NCBI RefSeq assembly: GCF_963662255.1
Contig: NC_085051.1
Location: 57,130,101 to 57,194,100, forward strand
Origin: Cinclus cinclus
Lineage: Eukaryota; Chordata; Aves; Passeriformes; Cinclidae
DNA length: 64,000 bases
Reading direction: 5' to 3'
Position numbers and translations under genes: made by a program. The first letter of the stretch is position 1. Each line of letters begins with the position of its first letter. The notes under the pieces were generated by a model. The model made no database searches, was not told where the DNA came from, and saw only the letters and a list, made by a program, of their open reading frames with translations. Of the stretch, positions 25,290 through 39,360 are shown in pieces.

Positions 25290-28200
25290 GAACAAAAAAA
25301 TAAGTAAAATATTTCTACATATGGGTCAGTATTTTGTTTTGACTTTTTTATGTGCAACATAAGAACAAGCATTAACTTGGTCCAGACAAACACCCTCCCA
25401 CTAAGAACATACTGTTCATTATATCACTCACTTCTTCATTATTTACATTTTTTTACTGGAACCTACAGATTGAAAGTGATGTTTCATCAGCTTTAATTGT
25501 TTGGACAAGAAGGAAAGGGGCAAGCTTTATTCAGGGCAAGTTTACCATTAGAGAGTACAGCTGCTTCCAGTGTCACTAGCAAAATTATTATTAGGCACTA
25601 ATTTCATTTATCTGAAGTACTATCAAACAAATGTCTCTGAACAACCCTTCTTGATTCTGTAATCAATGATTTCCTGAAAGCACTAATTAGAAAGGCAAAC
25701 CGCTTTCCTTTCTCTCCACAGGCTTTGTCAGCTCCCATAGATAATGGCTCTCAAGATAGACTTTTACAGGGCAAAACGATTAATTCATTCAGCAAATTCC
25801 CATTTGTTTCATAACTAAAAAATATAGAAACACACAAACATTAAGCTTTCACTCCAGATGGTACTTTTGCAAGCCCTTTAGACCGCTGAGAAACAGCGAG
25901 ACATTTCCACACCTCTCCCCTCCAAGTCCCTATCACTCAGAGCTCTCACAAAACAGGAGACTTGTGGCTGGGAAGGAGGGGGTCAGGAGGATATGAGATA
26001 GAGCCAAAGTTAACAGATGTTGCTGCGTGACATTCTACACTGATTTGTTGATCTTTCACACAGTTTCAATTTTCTACTGTATTCTATGGTGATCACAAAA
26101 ATTAGCAGCAGCAGCAAAAAGACAGAGCACCATGAGCTGCCCCAAAACAGCCTGGCTTTCCCTGTAGAAACTGAGCTTCCCAACTGCAGAATGCAGGAAT
26201 TTAGCAAAGCAGGAGTATTGTTTTTGTAGACATTTTGTCTGAAACAGGAGATGGGAAGCTTTCCACGGTGTAATGCCGTGTATAACCCTGGCTCCCACTG
26301 GTGATCACTTACTGAGCTGAGCTTCCCTGGGGCCACTCCTCAGAGCATCTACTCCCTCAAGCAGAAAATACAGGCTCCTCATGTGGGACACTGGGTTAAA
26401 TTTAACTAAAGAGGGGAATGAAAAGGTCTGTAGAATGGGAAAGCTGTTAATTAAATTTGTGGTTGAAGACAGTGACCTTTTTGAATTTGGAGCAGAGATA
26501 TTTTTGTTTAGGGAGTTGCAGAAAATAGCTAAGACCTAAACTGAAGACTTAAGTCCTTGAGAAGTGTTATCGCAGATCTCTACAGAAATATCAGTGGCTC
26601 AAGTTTTCCATTGAAACAGCCCTGCGTGTGTGATGGAAAGAGAGTTTTAGGCTTTCTCTGCACTGCCTGGGGGACTGGAGAGGCTGCTGCTGACACTGGT
26701 ATGGGGACAGTGTCCTGGAGAAGTGAAGGAAGTTCTCCAGTCAGCCGTACACCACTCCAACTCTCATGGCCAGCACATTTATTTCTGTGCTACAAACTAT
26801 TGCTGCAACATTAAAAGAAGGCTACTACACATTTTTAAAAAGTAGGAAAAGAAAGGTTAAAAATTCAGCTTTAATCCCATTTCATGATATTTTAGGACAT
26901 AAAATCAGGGGTTTCTAGTTTCCTAGAAGTTGTCAATTTAAAATCTATCCAAGTTTACTAAAATACTTTGTAGCTACATTTACGTGGGCTTCTTACACCC
27001 ATTGGAAGAGGTTAATGCTTAAATAAGACTCTTAAATTTGAATTTTTAGCAATATCTTTGTCTCTAACCAAACTAAATGGAAAGTCATACCAATGATTTA
27101 CATGTGTACAACCTCATCTGGTGACTGAAAAGTCTCACTCTTTCCAAATCCAAATTTTGTTGCAGACATAGAAAAGAAATTTCAGTTTTGGGCAAAGATC
27201 AAAACCATGGAAAACACTTTGGGAAATTACTTTTGTGTGGAAAAAGGGAGCATCTCAGATTGCAGGCACCCCATCCCTTGAGGACACCACCAGAACAGCT
27301 GCTCTCTGTCAGCAGAGTTGCCACTGGTGCCTTCCTGACATTTTGTTAATGAGAGTGACTTCTGCCAGCACTGGCCAGGAGGCACAGGAAGGCTCCCTAC
27401 ACACGGACTGGGTTCATCACTGCCCTCCTACCCCACCACCTTCCTATTTACACTGCTGTTAGGATGAGCTGACTCACAAAATAACCTTGTTGAACTTAAA
27501 AGGCTCCTTTTGACCACTATTATCTCAGTTAAAAGCCATTTGACTAGAAGCATCCCACTTTTGTCTCTCTGTCCCAAGAGGTCCCTAACCACTTCATAAC
27601 AGACTGGGAATAAAAGGGAAGTTGCTGCCTAACTTTAGAGACACCACAACAGACAATAACTGTTACTTCAGACTTACACAGCACTTTTACAGATCCAAAA
27701 CCCATTTCTAATCTATGAGGTAAGACTCTTAAATTTCCTGTATTCCACCTAGACAGTCAGCCTTACCCCTTTCCAGCATTTATCAGCATGCTGAAACCAA
27801 AATGAAACCCAGTGGGGCCAAGGTCCTGCTTCTGCACTGCTTTCTCCTGACAAACTTAAAATCTGATGTGGTCATGGTTAAGTATTTCTAATTCCCCTTG
27901 GATGCTGTAATGTTTGTGTAAAAGAAGCTGACAGCATCCAAATGAAGACAGAAAAGACTTCCAAGAAAACAGACAACACTTTTTCCCGCCTCCTCTCCCT
28001 CCCACCCCAACCTTCAGTGCATATGAGTGTTTTTCCTGGGATTATTTTAGGCACCGGAGCTGTCTATTACATATTGGAATGTATGGAACCACAAAACACG
28101 CTGCTAATTAGAAGGAAGGCATTTGCTTATCCTTGGGACTTTGTTTATATAAAAGGCTGCACAGCAATGGATTTGTGAGCAACTGACATTCTATTCATGT

Positions 28201-31200
28201 GCTGTATGGGTTCAGATGAGAGACATACAGCATTAAATTGGGAGGGGGGTTGAATAATGTCTTTGTATTAGAAGTAAAACTGACTGGCTGATAGACTGAG
28301 ACAACTCTCAGCTGAAAAAGAAACAAAAGCAGTAGCCAGTTTTTGGTTTCAGATTGTGATACAACATGGCATTAATAAAAAAAGCCACGGATTACATACA
28401 AAGAACTACCCTTGCAGTAACAAGCAGCTTACTTTAAACAAAAACAACACTCTTTCAGGAACAATCGTGGCTATTAGAACATCAAAATTATAGTGTATCA
28501 GTGCAGCTTTCACACAGGATTGGGGAGGGACTCTTGGCAGATGCCAGGTACATCAGTATTTGCCTGCTAGCAGAAAGAAGTTATTTTAGCATCGAGTACA
28601 GAAGTATCAGCCCAAGTTGCAGCGTTCACACCTCTTCCTGTCCTGCCTTCTCTCGCTACCCCGTCTCCAAAATGACACTGCCTTTCTTTACCTCCTTTCC
28701 TCAGCAGCGAAAAGAAACAACTGACAGCCTTCCCAGAAATCTTTCACATGCCGAGGAGGAGGAGAAAGGAGACTGACACCAAAAATGCAGGAGGGGAAAG
28801 AGAAGGAACAGCTATGCCACAAAAACATCCCTAGGCAAGAGACAGAAGCCAGAGACTGGGGTCAGTAAAACTTGTCCAGACAAGGCAAGTTTCTGTACTA
28901 GCAGCAGCTGGACTACTTGCTGGAGCCAATCTTTTTGCTTTTTTAATTTCTCTCTGCTTAGGAACTTATTCAGCTCTGCTACCACCCCACTTCCACAGGC
29001 CATGTCAGAGAACAGAAATAGCGACATTCGCGCTGCATCTCATGAAGTCAGTTTACAGCAACGTTATTTTTATTTAACCCTCTTCACTGTCGGGTCACTC
29101 TCCTGAGCCTGGCAAAAGGAGACAAGGAGGAACCCAGGGCTGTGGGATACCAGGACATGATGCTGCTAGAACACATCCCCAGCACTTCTTCCACTCTACA
29201 TGGCAGGACAGAGAGGTTAACAAAGGCCCTTTTAAACACACCATCATCTGAGCCTGCAATTATCCAAATGCTTTCAAGTGAACATTAAAACAGAACTATA
29301 AATTCCATGAATTTTTCAGTATAAGCAGTCTTAGGAAACTATTTTACTGTTAAACTTGTAACAGAATTCAGGTTTGATAAGATTTCATGTCAATATAATT
29401 TCTTACAGATACAAATGCAAATAACATTGGTGATGTGATGTGAGCCAGAAGCTGGGTTGTTGTGGGTTTATTCTTCCCCTCCAGTTTCTACCCTCTCAAT
29501 TCACTATTGACAAATCCATGTCACCAATGCTAATGTAGCTTTCTGATTCTGATTAACTACTTTGACTACAGTAATACTCAGGAAAAGGAGAATGAAACTG
29601 ATAGATTTGGAGGGCTCAGTTAATATTATTATAACCTTTACCCTCTCTGTCTTCCACAGCCTTTTTAAATAAACACAAAGTATGTCAAACTAAAATGTAT
29701 AATTCTATTCATTGGCCTAAAATTCCTGTCCCAGCGAAACTTGTTCGAAGACTTAAATATCAACTGTTCTCTCTCTACTCTTGAAAAAGCAACAATAAAT
29801 CTAATTCATTTACTTGATTATGAGAAGTAAAAGATTACAAGGATATCTCAGAAGCTAAACTGAAAGAACAAATTATCTGACAGAAAGTAACAGCACCAAC
29901 ATCATGATTTTCTGTTGATCTCAAAACCAAAATCTGACCACAAATGGCAAGATCAGAGACAGAATATTGCCAACCCCCCTTCTCTGTGTCGCAGATAATT
30001 TCAGATGCCTAATAACAATCTCCCTGAATTTAGACCATTTTTTCCCCTCCACAGTAACTTAATTTGATTTTCAAATGCTGAAACAGATTTTAAAGATGTT
30101 CTTTCTTTAGGAATGAGAGAAATAAACCAAGAGATCATCAGCACTTAAGAAGCTACTAACAAAGACAGTCAGATATATTCAATTTGTTACACAAACAGAT
30201 ACCTGGGAAATTAACCATGGAGTAACATGGGTTAAATCACACCATTAGTTCTACTTGCCTCCAAAATTTTTCTTTACAACTTTCTGACCTAAGTAATTAC
30301 CTGGCCAGACTTATCTTTAAGCTGCTGCCAAAAAGCCCCATTTCTCTAATCTCCCAGAAGAAAGCCTGCATCCATCTAACAAGCTGAAATACAATTCTGC
30401 TGGGTCAGAGCCAGAGCAGGATTTAGTGCCTACTCTGTTCACAGAAAAGCCCAGTGCCCTTTCCTCATGCCTATGGATTGCAGTGCCTGCTTGGGACTGT
30501 CCACTCCAGCACTGCCTGCTGCAGCCCAGGCAGGATTCTGGGGATAGTCTGGATGTTTGCTGCTACAAGTCACTCTCTTGTTTTCAGTGGAGACCCCAGA
30601 GTTCTGGCAGGACCTGCCAAGCTTTCCTCAAAATCCCCACCACTGTTCAAAGGATAGCCCAGTACCTAAGACAGGGCTATTTTGGAGAATGAAGAATTAA
30701 AACTCATCATTTTCATGCCACTAATAAGCCCATGGGTCACACTCCTGGTTTCAAGCACTGGTTTCTCAGTCTTGCTTCCACCTCTGTCTCAGCTCCTAAG
30801 AAATTAGTTCTGTGCACACCACTGTGCTGAACACGACTCAATTGCTTCTGCTCCTTTTGCTCTGTCCCCAGGGCTCCTACCTTGCACTTGGTCACCTTTT
30901 TGGCCACCTTCAGCTGGACTGAACAGCCATGCCATGAGCTGGCTGCTGGGGGGCATTTGGACACCCTAGGAATGCCAGCTGCACTTGCAAGCCTCTCTAT
31001 CAGCTCATGTAGGTTTGTGGGTTTTTTTTGCCTACAGCAGCTTTTATAGGGCACAGCCACAGGTGCTTCCCATTTTCAGAGAAAACTTTCATTACAGATT
31101 ACTTGAAGTCCATGTTCTGTTCAGTTCAGTTTGTTTCACCAGCCCTCAGTGTGTCATGTTGGTACTACAGCACTAAGTAGAACTAAACAAAATTTCGTTG

Positions 31201-31838
31201 CATCTCTACCATCTTTTTGTAGCCTTGGTCACTTTGGTTTGGCTATCAACAAAGCACAGTATCAACTACCAACAACAGCCAGTCTCATTACAGGAGTTAA
31301 GGCTTTAACACAACATTGTTTTAAATACACACATTAAAGACCTAATTTTTCAAGGGACATGAAGTAGAAATAAATGACAAATGCCATTTTGTGTATCATG
31401 AACACTGAGAGAGGGACAGACAGCAGTGGAGGTCAGAGCACAAAGCACCACTCATCAACCAGCAACAACTGCCTGATTCTCTGCACAGGTGAATCTACTG
31501 GTGCTCCTACTTTGCTGAACTAAAGCTGTGTGTTACACTGATATGATCCCTCTATTATGCAAGAAAATTATCTAGGATTTCCTGGACAACAGTGGAAACT
31601 GTAAAAACCAGCTGCTGTGTTGGAAGAACAGCAGCTCATAAAGAATCACACACCACTGTACTCCGCTATCTGTTCTTTCCTGGGATTCTCTAAAGCAGCT
31701 TCCCTCATCCAAACAGCCACAGCTCCACAACACTGTTTTTGAGGAATGCAAAGTCTGATGGATGATTTAAAAAGGAACACTGCTTGAAATAACAAAGCCA
31801 AACTGAAAGCTGACCTCAGACTGTAGAAGATGAGAAAC

Positions 31839-31853
31839 TGTGTGTGTGTGTGT
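31839..31853. repeat. (TG)n microsatellite
   Basis: Seven to eight TG units on the plus strand. Confidence 0.9.
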
Positions 31854-34800
31854 ATGGAAGTCAAAGACATATTCCCCGTTCTACTGAGCATCCAGCCTTA
31901 GACCCAGATAAACGTTGATAAAGATGCAGAGCATCACATTCAGTAGGGCTTATGTCTGCCTGATAAAGGGAAGAAATAAAGCAAGATTCCTTTGAATAGC
32001 TAAATTTTAAGGAGGGACTGCTAAAGGTGGATGATTGTCTGGCAAGAGAAAGCAAGGAAGCTTTTATAGCAACAGAGAGAGAAAAAAAAAATTTCGAGAA
32101 AAGGACAATAAAGGCAGATGAAAGGAAAAGCATGAATATAATAGAAAAACAGGAAGGGTGAATTATTAGAAACAGGCAAAAAGATAAAAAGAAGGAATTT
32201 AGACAAACTGAAGTCTAAAGTTAAAAAACTAAGAAAGTATCAGATGTTAGCAGTACATGATACATCTTCACAATATTTGTGGGCTCTATTTAGTACAACA
32301 TTTTAAATTAAAACTGTTAGCAACATATTTAGAAATTCTTACTTAAAGTAGTTTATTTCTAGCCTTTTTCCATTTGCACACAGGGCGCACAAATAAACAG
32401 GAACCAACTATTCCAGGACAGGAGGGGACCCACTGCAAACATAACACACACTTCATGGCACTGCTTTGAAAATGCACATTAATTCTATCAAACTAAACAA
32501 AAAAACTCCCTGGGGCAGAAGAAACTGCATTTTTAATCTGCACAAAGTTTACTCTTGTCCTTCCAGAGAGGTTCAGTTTCTTTCCATACAAGTTTTCATC
32601 TATGTTTTAAGTGGGGATAACAAAACTATGCTTAAATCTGAACCCCAGACATGACACCTTTTCAAGTTGTGTGCACTTACTTCACATGGCACCTGAATTT
32701 TACCAGTCCTTTGGACGGGATTTACAGAATTCACAGGACCAAGAAGCCCATTTGTAAGCCTTGTCTGATACTGAGAGAGTTGCAAAAAATCCTCCTGCGA
32801 ACAAACTACCGTGGCCTGCTGCATTGCCCTGATTTCAGTGGCTTCAGCTTCCTAACTCGTTGAAACACAACCAGAAATATCTAAGGCACCTTTAACATAA
32901 AGAAAAATTAATGATTCTTGCCATGAAAAATCTACAATCTCAGAAAAAATAGAAGCTGGCAGCAAAAATGGATAAAGCCACATGGTAATTTTATTCAGTC
33001 CCTGAAAATCCATATTTATCTGTTTACAAAATAAAAAGATGCTTCATGTTTTATCTTGTTCAGAACTGGTTCTGTTGCAAACCCTTTTGCTAAAATACTC
33101 ATATTTAAATCTACAAAAAACAAGCACTGCCACAGATTCTGAAAGAGGAGACTGCTGTGAAAGCAACTGCAGCACAAACATTGCATTTTGAGCAAGTTGG
33201 AGAGGCTGGCTATTTCCTGCTATAGGCTTACAACAGACAGTTTTGCCTTAAAAAACAACACTTCCATTGTCAAAGGGAAGACTCCTGTAAGCTCTGGCAC
33301 AAGTACTGGATGAAGCCACGTAGGCAGGAGTGCCCTGTGACATTTAGTAATATTCAACAGGGGAAAGCCATAGCTCAGAGGCAGCGTGGAGGGGATCAGG
33401 GATTGCACTGACACCCCATGCCATGGCCACTGGCTGCTGCTTGGGAAACAACACAAACAAGCTGCAATCCCAGAGAAAAGGAGGCCCCAAGAAAAAGCAT
33501 TAAGAACATTTGTTAATCAAAGGACTAATCATATAGGAAGGTCTTAATTTCTTTGAATTTCACATATTATTTCCAAGCAGTAAAATATGTACCAGGCTCT
33601 CCACAGATGATGCAAATGCTTACCCTGGCTCAGGGCAGCTGCTGCTCTGAGAAACAAACCAACATAAGCTGATCATTTGAATCCCCTTAAAACTCTTAGT
33701 ATTGAGCAAAATAAAGCACAGTAGAGCTTACTACCCAGTTTTACGAGCCATGCCAAACATCTTTGTGCACTTAAAAACTATAATTTAATTAATTTACCTG
33801 GAAGTTTGGGGAGGGGAAGGGCGCATGAGCAGGCAAGAAAAGAAAATAAAATACAAACTCCTTTTCTCCTAAACTCTGACAATAGTTCAGGGTCCAAATC
33901 CCTATACAAGAAGTAATAAAAATAGTTTGGTTTCTGGTAGCAATAACAAAAATGAGGGCAAGATTAATTCTTACACTTTTATGGCAAACAATCTAAAGCA
34001 GATGTTTGAGAATAAAAGCGAGATGTCAAAGTAGTTAAAAAGTGCTTTTCAAACTCAAACACAACAAGACAACTTACAGCTTTATGTGCTTATATAAAAC
34101 TCTAAATCATCTCAATCAGCTTCCACCCTTCACCCTCCTCTAGTCTACGAAGCTTCACAATTACCAAAAAATGCTGTAGTCAAGTCTAAACCACCACAGG
34201 CAGATTTCTGAACAAAAGCACATGCAAGTTTGTTGATTAGGAGATCAGCTCCTGAATCTGGGGCCTTATGAAGAGAAATAGATTTCCATGGGTTGAATAT
34301 CCAGGATCTCTGGAATAAAGTCCTTGTCTTCAAGAGACAGAGCACACTTTAAAGGTATCTAAAAAAAGTTCAGACTGTATTTACATTTCCACTACAAAAA
34401 TGCAGTTTTGAGACAGAGATCAAACTTCACGTTCTAAGGTCAAAATCAACATAAGCATTCCTCAGAATCAGACTTCAAATGGATATTTGAAGTTATTCAC
34501 ACTTTCTTGTTTGCAAGTTCAAAGAATTGCTGATCATAAAGCAAATTTTAAGATACTAAATCTTTCAAGCAGAGATTTCACAAAAGACGATGTGTGCATG
34601 AGGAGAACCGAGTCCCTCCACAAGTAACACAGCAGAAGCCTGTGGAAGGTAACCCTAAGCACACCCTTTCCCAATGAAACTGCCCTTGATTGTGAACACT
34701 GTGTTAACTTAAAACACCGTTCACTTAGATGTGCTTTCCAAAAGGCCTCAAGCAGGACGATACTGATTTAAATAAAGAAAATTAGGCAAGTTTTTTGCAC

Positions 34801-36842
34801 TCAAGCTTCCCACACAACGAGGATTTGCCAAGCCCTTCCAGTCTAATCAGTGCTACAATCACCCCGGTATATAAAGAGACTGACTCAGCGCACACAAACA
34901 CTTCCAGACTCACCAGCAAGAGCTGATTTTTTGGCTGACGACAGCAAACTGCCTCCTAAGCCAGCCAGCCCCAGTGTCCATCTACCTGGAAGCCATCCAT
35001 CCAGCCACACTGGGCTACTGGGCATCTGCATCGCTGCTCCACTTCATTACACGAAACACAAACCCGGCGCTACAGCCATCGCAGTAACTGATACCGTATC
35101 ACTCAAGTCAATGGGAGCAAATCAGAAACTCTACACTACATATGAATAATAATAGCTTTTTGTGTTTCCTTTCCCAAGTGCTGACAGTTTGGAAGGTTGT
35201 TTTCCCCACCACCACCATGGCTGGACTATAACCACATTAATTTCAGTGTGCCAAGGCAAGCTGTTCAAGAAGTTTTCACGGTACATTTGGCTTAATAATC
35301 CAGGGTGGGGTTTTGGGGGTTTGTTTTCAATTGCCCAAGATTTGACAAGAAAAAGAAAATTAAGCTTAAGATGTATAACTCTCTGGAAAATTATATTTTC
35401 AGCAAAAGATGGCAAGCCTTAAAAAAACTTTAACAAACAAATTTAGAACACCCTTTAAATCACCAGCAGCCTAAATAACTAGCGCTGGACATAAACTTTT
35501 ATCAATGGCAGTTCACTGAGAAAACCATGTTTTCTCCTTTAGTTTCAAATTAATCTCAGGGCACAGTTAAAAAATGACACTTCATCAACTTTTTTCTCCC
35601 ATATCTCCTGTTCACAGCCGTTGCTGTGTCGGCTGAAACATTTATTGCCAGGACAGGGAGCACTGACCAAGAGACCTACAAGGAACAAAAGCCTGCCAGA
35701 GCCTAAAGCAGCTCACCTTCTGAAATCACCTAACCCCCAGCTCAGCTACGCCAGCAGCTGCACTGGTCTGTTCCAGGGTATTAGCACAAGTAGGGAGCTG
35801 CAGTGACTGTTTGTTATCAAGAGAAAGAAATTCAGACATGGTTTCATCTTTTCTATCTCAGATTTAAACCAATACTAACAGGCAACCCTCAAGTGCTACA
35901 AAAAAGCATTCTATAATTCATGCTACAGTTGAGTCACAGCAAACCAGCAGCCTGCCCAAGATACTGCTTCACTGGATATACCTACCTTTGCTCCTGTAAA
36001 GAGCTACAGTTTGCCTTTAATTATTCATAATGTTCTACAATGTACTTGGATGTGTATACTGTACATATACACAGCAGTTTGAATAAAATAAACACACCTC
36101 AGTAATTAGCTGATTGCAGTGCTCAAATAGTGCCATTTTAAATGAGATGCTCTTTGTGTGCATGGAGGTTTCTGTTCTGTGTGTGTACACACAGATACAC
36201 ACAGACGCAAATAATCCAGGGCATGAGCTAAACAGTTTTAAACAAAGACTATCACAGAATGTTTGCACAACCCTGTAATGCCCCAATCGTGCACATTTGC
36301 ACATGGGAATTATTTAGAGGCATGTCAAGCTAACAAATTTATTTGCCATCAGAAAATTTTTCATACACTTACCCGGGGTTTAGACCCAGATTCAGCAACA
36401 CTGATTCAGTTTAGAAAACTACCCAGCAGCTCCAAGCACACAAAGAGCCTCCCAAAGCCAAAGGAGCAGACACATTTTGATTACTTTGCCTGGATCGTGG
36501 CCTACAAAGTCCAGTCCAACAAAGCCAAGCAAGCCTAAACCTGATGGCGTAAACTGAGCCCATCCGCTGCGCTGCAATTACCTGTGGCAATAAACACCAC
36601 GCTCTAGGAAGCAGAGGCTTGCACAAACAGGCCTCCGGAGGAACAAGCAGCACCCTCACAACTCCAGCCTCCACTCCTTGTCCTTGCATGGACTGCTCCG
36701 AGAGCTGGGAACTCGAGCAGGTTGTACCCAGGTATTAAACACCAACGTGTGCCGTGGCTGGGCCCGCAGATCCGCCGAAGCACGGATGGGCCCAAGGAAC
36801 TGAACTGCAAGGAGGACCAAGTCACAGAGCTGAGAGTTAAGC

Positions 36843-36908
36843 CAAGAAGTAGACATGCTTGCTTCATTTCAAAGCACATGCTTAAGGGTTTTCTGGATCA
36901 AAGCCAGG
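36843..36908. repeat. Half copy of the palindromic repeat seen at 4601-4746
   Basis: The run gaagtagacatgcttgcttc, then atttcaaagcacatgctta and agggttttctggatcaaagc, parallels the right arm of the 4.6 kb element (the gcttaaagttaagcacatgcttaagtg pattern followed by a ctgga end). The left arm is not seen next to it. The identification rests on the order of short blocks. Confidence 0.45.
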
Positions 36909-37899
36909 GTGATCCATATCTTATGAGATCAAGCACCTCAGCGAGGTTTGTACCAAAAATGTAGATGACCATTTCAGTGATACCAATAGCCCACAAGGGC
37001 AGACTTTAGCTCAATACTCGAGGTACATGCAGCCAGATTAATACTACCAGGCTTATCCACATGCCTGAGGCATTTCCAAAGCAAAAACCTAGCAGTATTG
37101 GTGTGAGGTTTTCTTACCAATTTAAATGGATGTTTGACCATTGCTTTCTAAATGAAGGTGGGCATCAGAAAACTAATACAATATCATTAAGATACATTTC
37201 AAGGAGTGCATCTGGCTTCCAAGTAATATATGAAGATTAGTTATTGTTATATAAATCACCTTAAGATCATTATCTGGGCCCCAATCCCATAGGCCAAACA
37301 AGTTGAGAAAACAGTCCCACTAGGGACTATACTATAACGGGGTCCATTATTCACACCAAATAGAAAACTCTTTAGAAAGTTAACCTACAGAGGAAGTTTC
37401 CAAATTTCTCTAATCTACATTTCAAACTTTAAAAGGAAGAGAGTAAGCAATTAGAAATCATGCAGACACACACTTAGACATCAGCATAATTTTTAAATCT
37501 TGACTGGAATTCTAAGAAACAGCTTACTGCAATAACCATTGAATTGTCCATAATTACGCTGGTGTCTTTTTAGAATAATTCTTATCTTAACACTTAACAT
37601 TTCTCTTCTTAATTAAAAAAGAGGTAAAATGCACTGCAGACAAATCACAATCCCTGTAAACTGATGTTCAGGGGCATCACTTAATTAATGGGGTGCACCT
37701 CATCTTATCAAAACAATACAAGGAAACTTGCTTTCTTTCCAAATGCATACCAGATTTCTCTAATCTGTGCATTTACCGAACTGCATAAACAGAGAACTGG
37801 TGGTTTGATGCAATCAGCACAGTACCATTTAAAGCAAAGCACATCACAGCACCCTTAAATCTTCTTGAAAATACCTCTGCTGCTCAGCAGCACCAGCTT

Positions 37900-38400
37900 T
37901 CCACCAGTTGCTGCTCCACATGCTATTGCCAATCAGCTGCATTTGCTGTAGCGCATTCCCAAGTTTACTAATTAATCTCTGCACTAAACCCCACTGATGG
38001 CCGGTTGCCATTTGAAATGATCATCATATTTTATTTAAAGACATAGCGACCGTATGGCCAAACTCAGACCTTATTTGTAAAAAAGAGGTGTGCCAAATTT
38101 CAGGTAATTAAATCCAGTATCATTGTGGGTTTTTTTTTAACCTGGAGAGAGGCAGTTATTAATGGTTTGAGGATGTTTATATTAGACACACTCAGTTATT
38201 TCCATGTTAATTGTCAGGAAACGGGCACACTTGCTTTCTGAGCTCAGAGCCACATTCAGCAGAGGGTACGAGATGCAAACTGCTGCAAAAGAGACCATTT
38301 ATTTCTTGCAAAACAGCCTAGATGCTTTGAAGCCGTGTGTTTTAAGGATCCCAGCTTATTGCTACATTTCAGATGAGGTTTTAAACAGTGATTTCAGGCA
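37900..38400. promoter_or_regulatory. Candidate conserved non-coding element
   Basis: This is non-repetitive sequence with TAAT-type homeobox sites (actaattaatctc near 37967, ggtaattaaat near 38103). It retains CpGs (gtagcgcattccc, gatggccggttgcc, tagcgaccgtatgg) and has balanced, non-low-complexity composition. No coding frame of note crosses all of it. The call as regulatory DNA is by composition only. Confidence 0.35.
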
Positions 38401-39340
38401 GTCCAACCTCTCACACCATTGTTCCAGGCTGCTCCCATTCAGCAGCGCATACTGGCTCCGTGACCTTCACAATGACCTCTACAAAAGCAGTTGTGCGTTT
38501 CACTGTGGTGTAAATCCTCACAGACAAGTCGAACCTGTTCTTTTTGGCATCCAGCCCTTCAGATGAATACTCTGCAGAGATTTATTATGAAAGGGGAATG
38601 AAGGGGCATTATTGCACAACATTCATCCCTCACATACAGCTAAGTTCCATCTCTTACAACTTCTGAAGACTTTTAAATAAACAGATCGTCTTAATCACAC
38701 AAATTCTTCTTGCTTCTCACCAATTTTCTGTAATTCAAATTTGCCGTTGTTTACAAAAAGGTAGACATGCCCAGGAAAAAGCATGTGTGTGAAGGTGTTT
38801 TACATTATTATTAATAAGTAATATTCATACTTCCTCATGCTATACACAAGGGATTAGTGTTTCCTAGCACACCATTCACTTACAACACTGAAGTATTATT
38901 CCACATTGTAGCAACACATATTGCCCTAAAAGGGTCCATTAATTATTTTTTTAATGCCATGAAGTTGCTGCAGGATATTAGACTGTCTCCATAAGAAATA
39001 CACTCCTATCGTAAAATGATGAATGATGAAGTTTGCAGGTTTTTAATTACATTTTGGAGCAGTAAGAACTTACAAAGTTATTCTCCATGGCCTTAGCTTA
39101 ATACTTTGTGTGACCTTATGCAAATAATTAAAAAGAGAATCAAGATTCCATTAATCAGAAAATACAAAAGCATAAAAGAATAGTGAAAGGGGTAGATTTT
39201 ATAAACTCAGTGTGTCTGCCAAAGTGGCCAGATCAGAGTTGTAACCCTGTCATTCACATCATCCACATTCCTTTAGGTTTTCCAACCGATCCTTCAGCAA
39301 AATGTGTCCTCTTAGGGAAGGGGGAAACTAAAACCAAACC

Positions 39341-39360
39341 AAAAAAAAAAAAAAAAAAAA
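39341..39360. repeat. Poly-A tract
   Basis: Twenty As on the plus strand, preceded by aaaccaaacc. No recognisable retroposed gene lies upstream of it. Confidence 0.95.

Noticed and set aside
5914..26939. Shared 17-mer ctagaagttgtcaattt at 5914-5930 and 26923-26939
   Set aside because: Flanks do not align, and about 0.2 such pairs are expected by chance in 64 kb counting both strands, so it is not evidence of a repeat family.
34860..34890. TATA-like sequence (gtatataaagagactgac) before a 99-codon open frame
   Set aside because: No initiator, CpG island or conserved coding follows. TATA-like strings are frequent in AT-rich introns.
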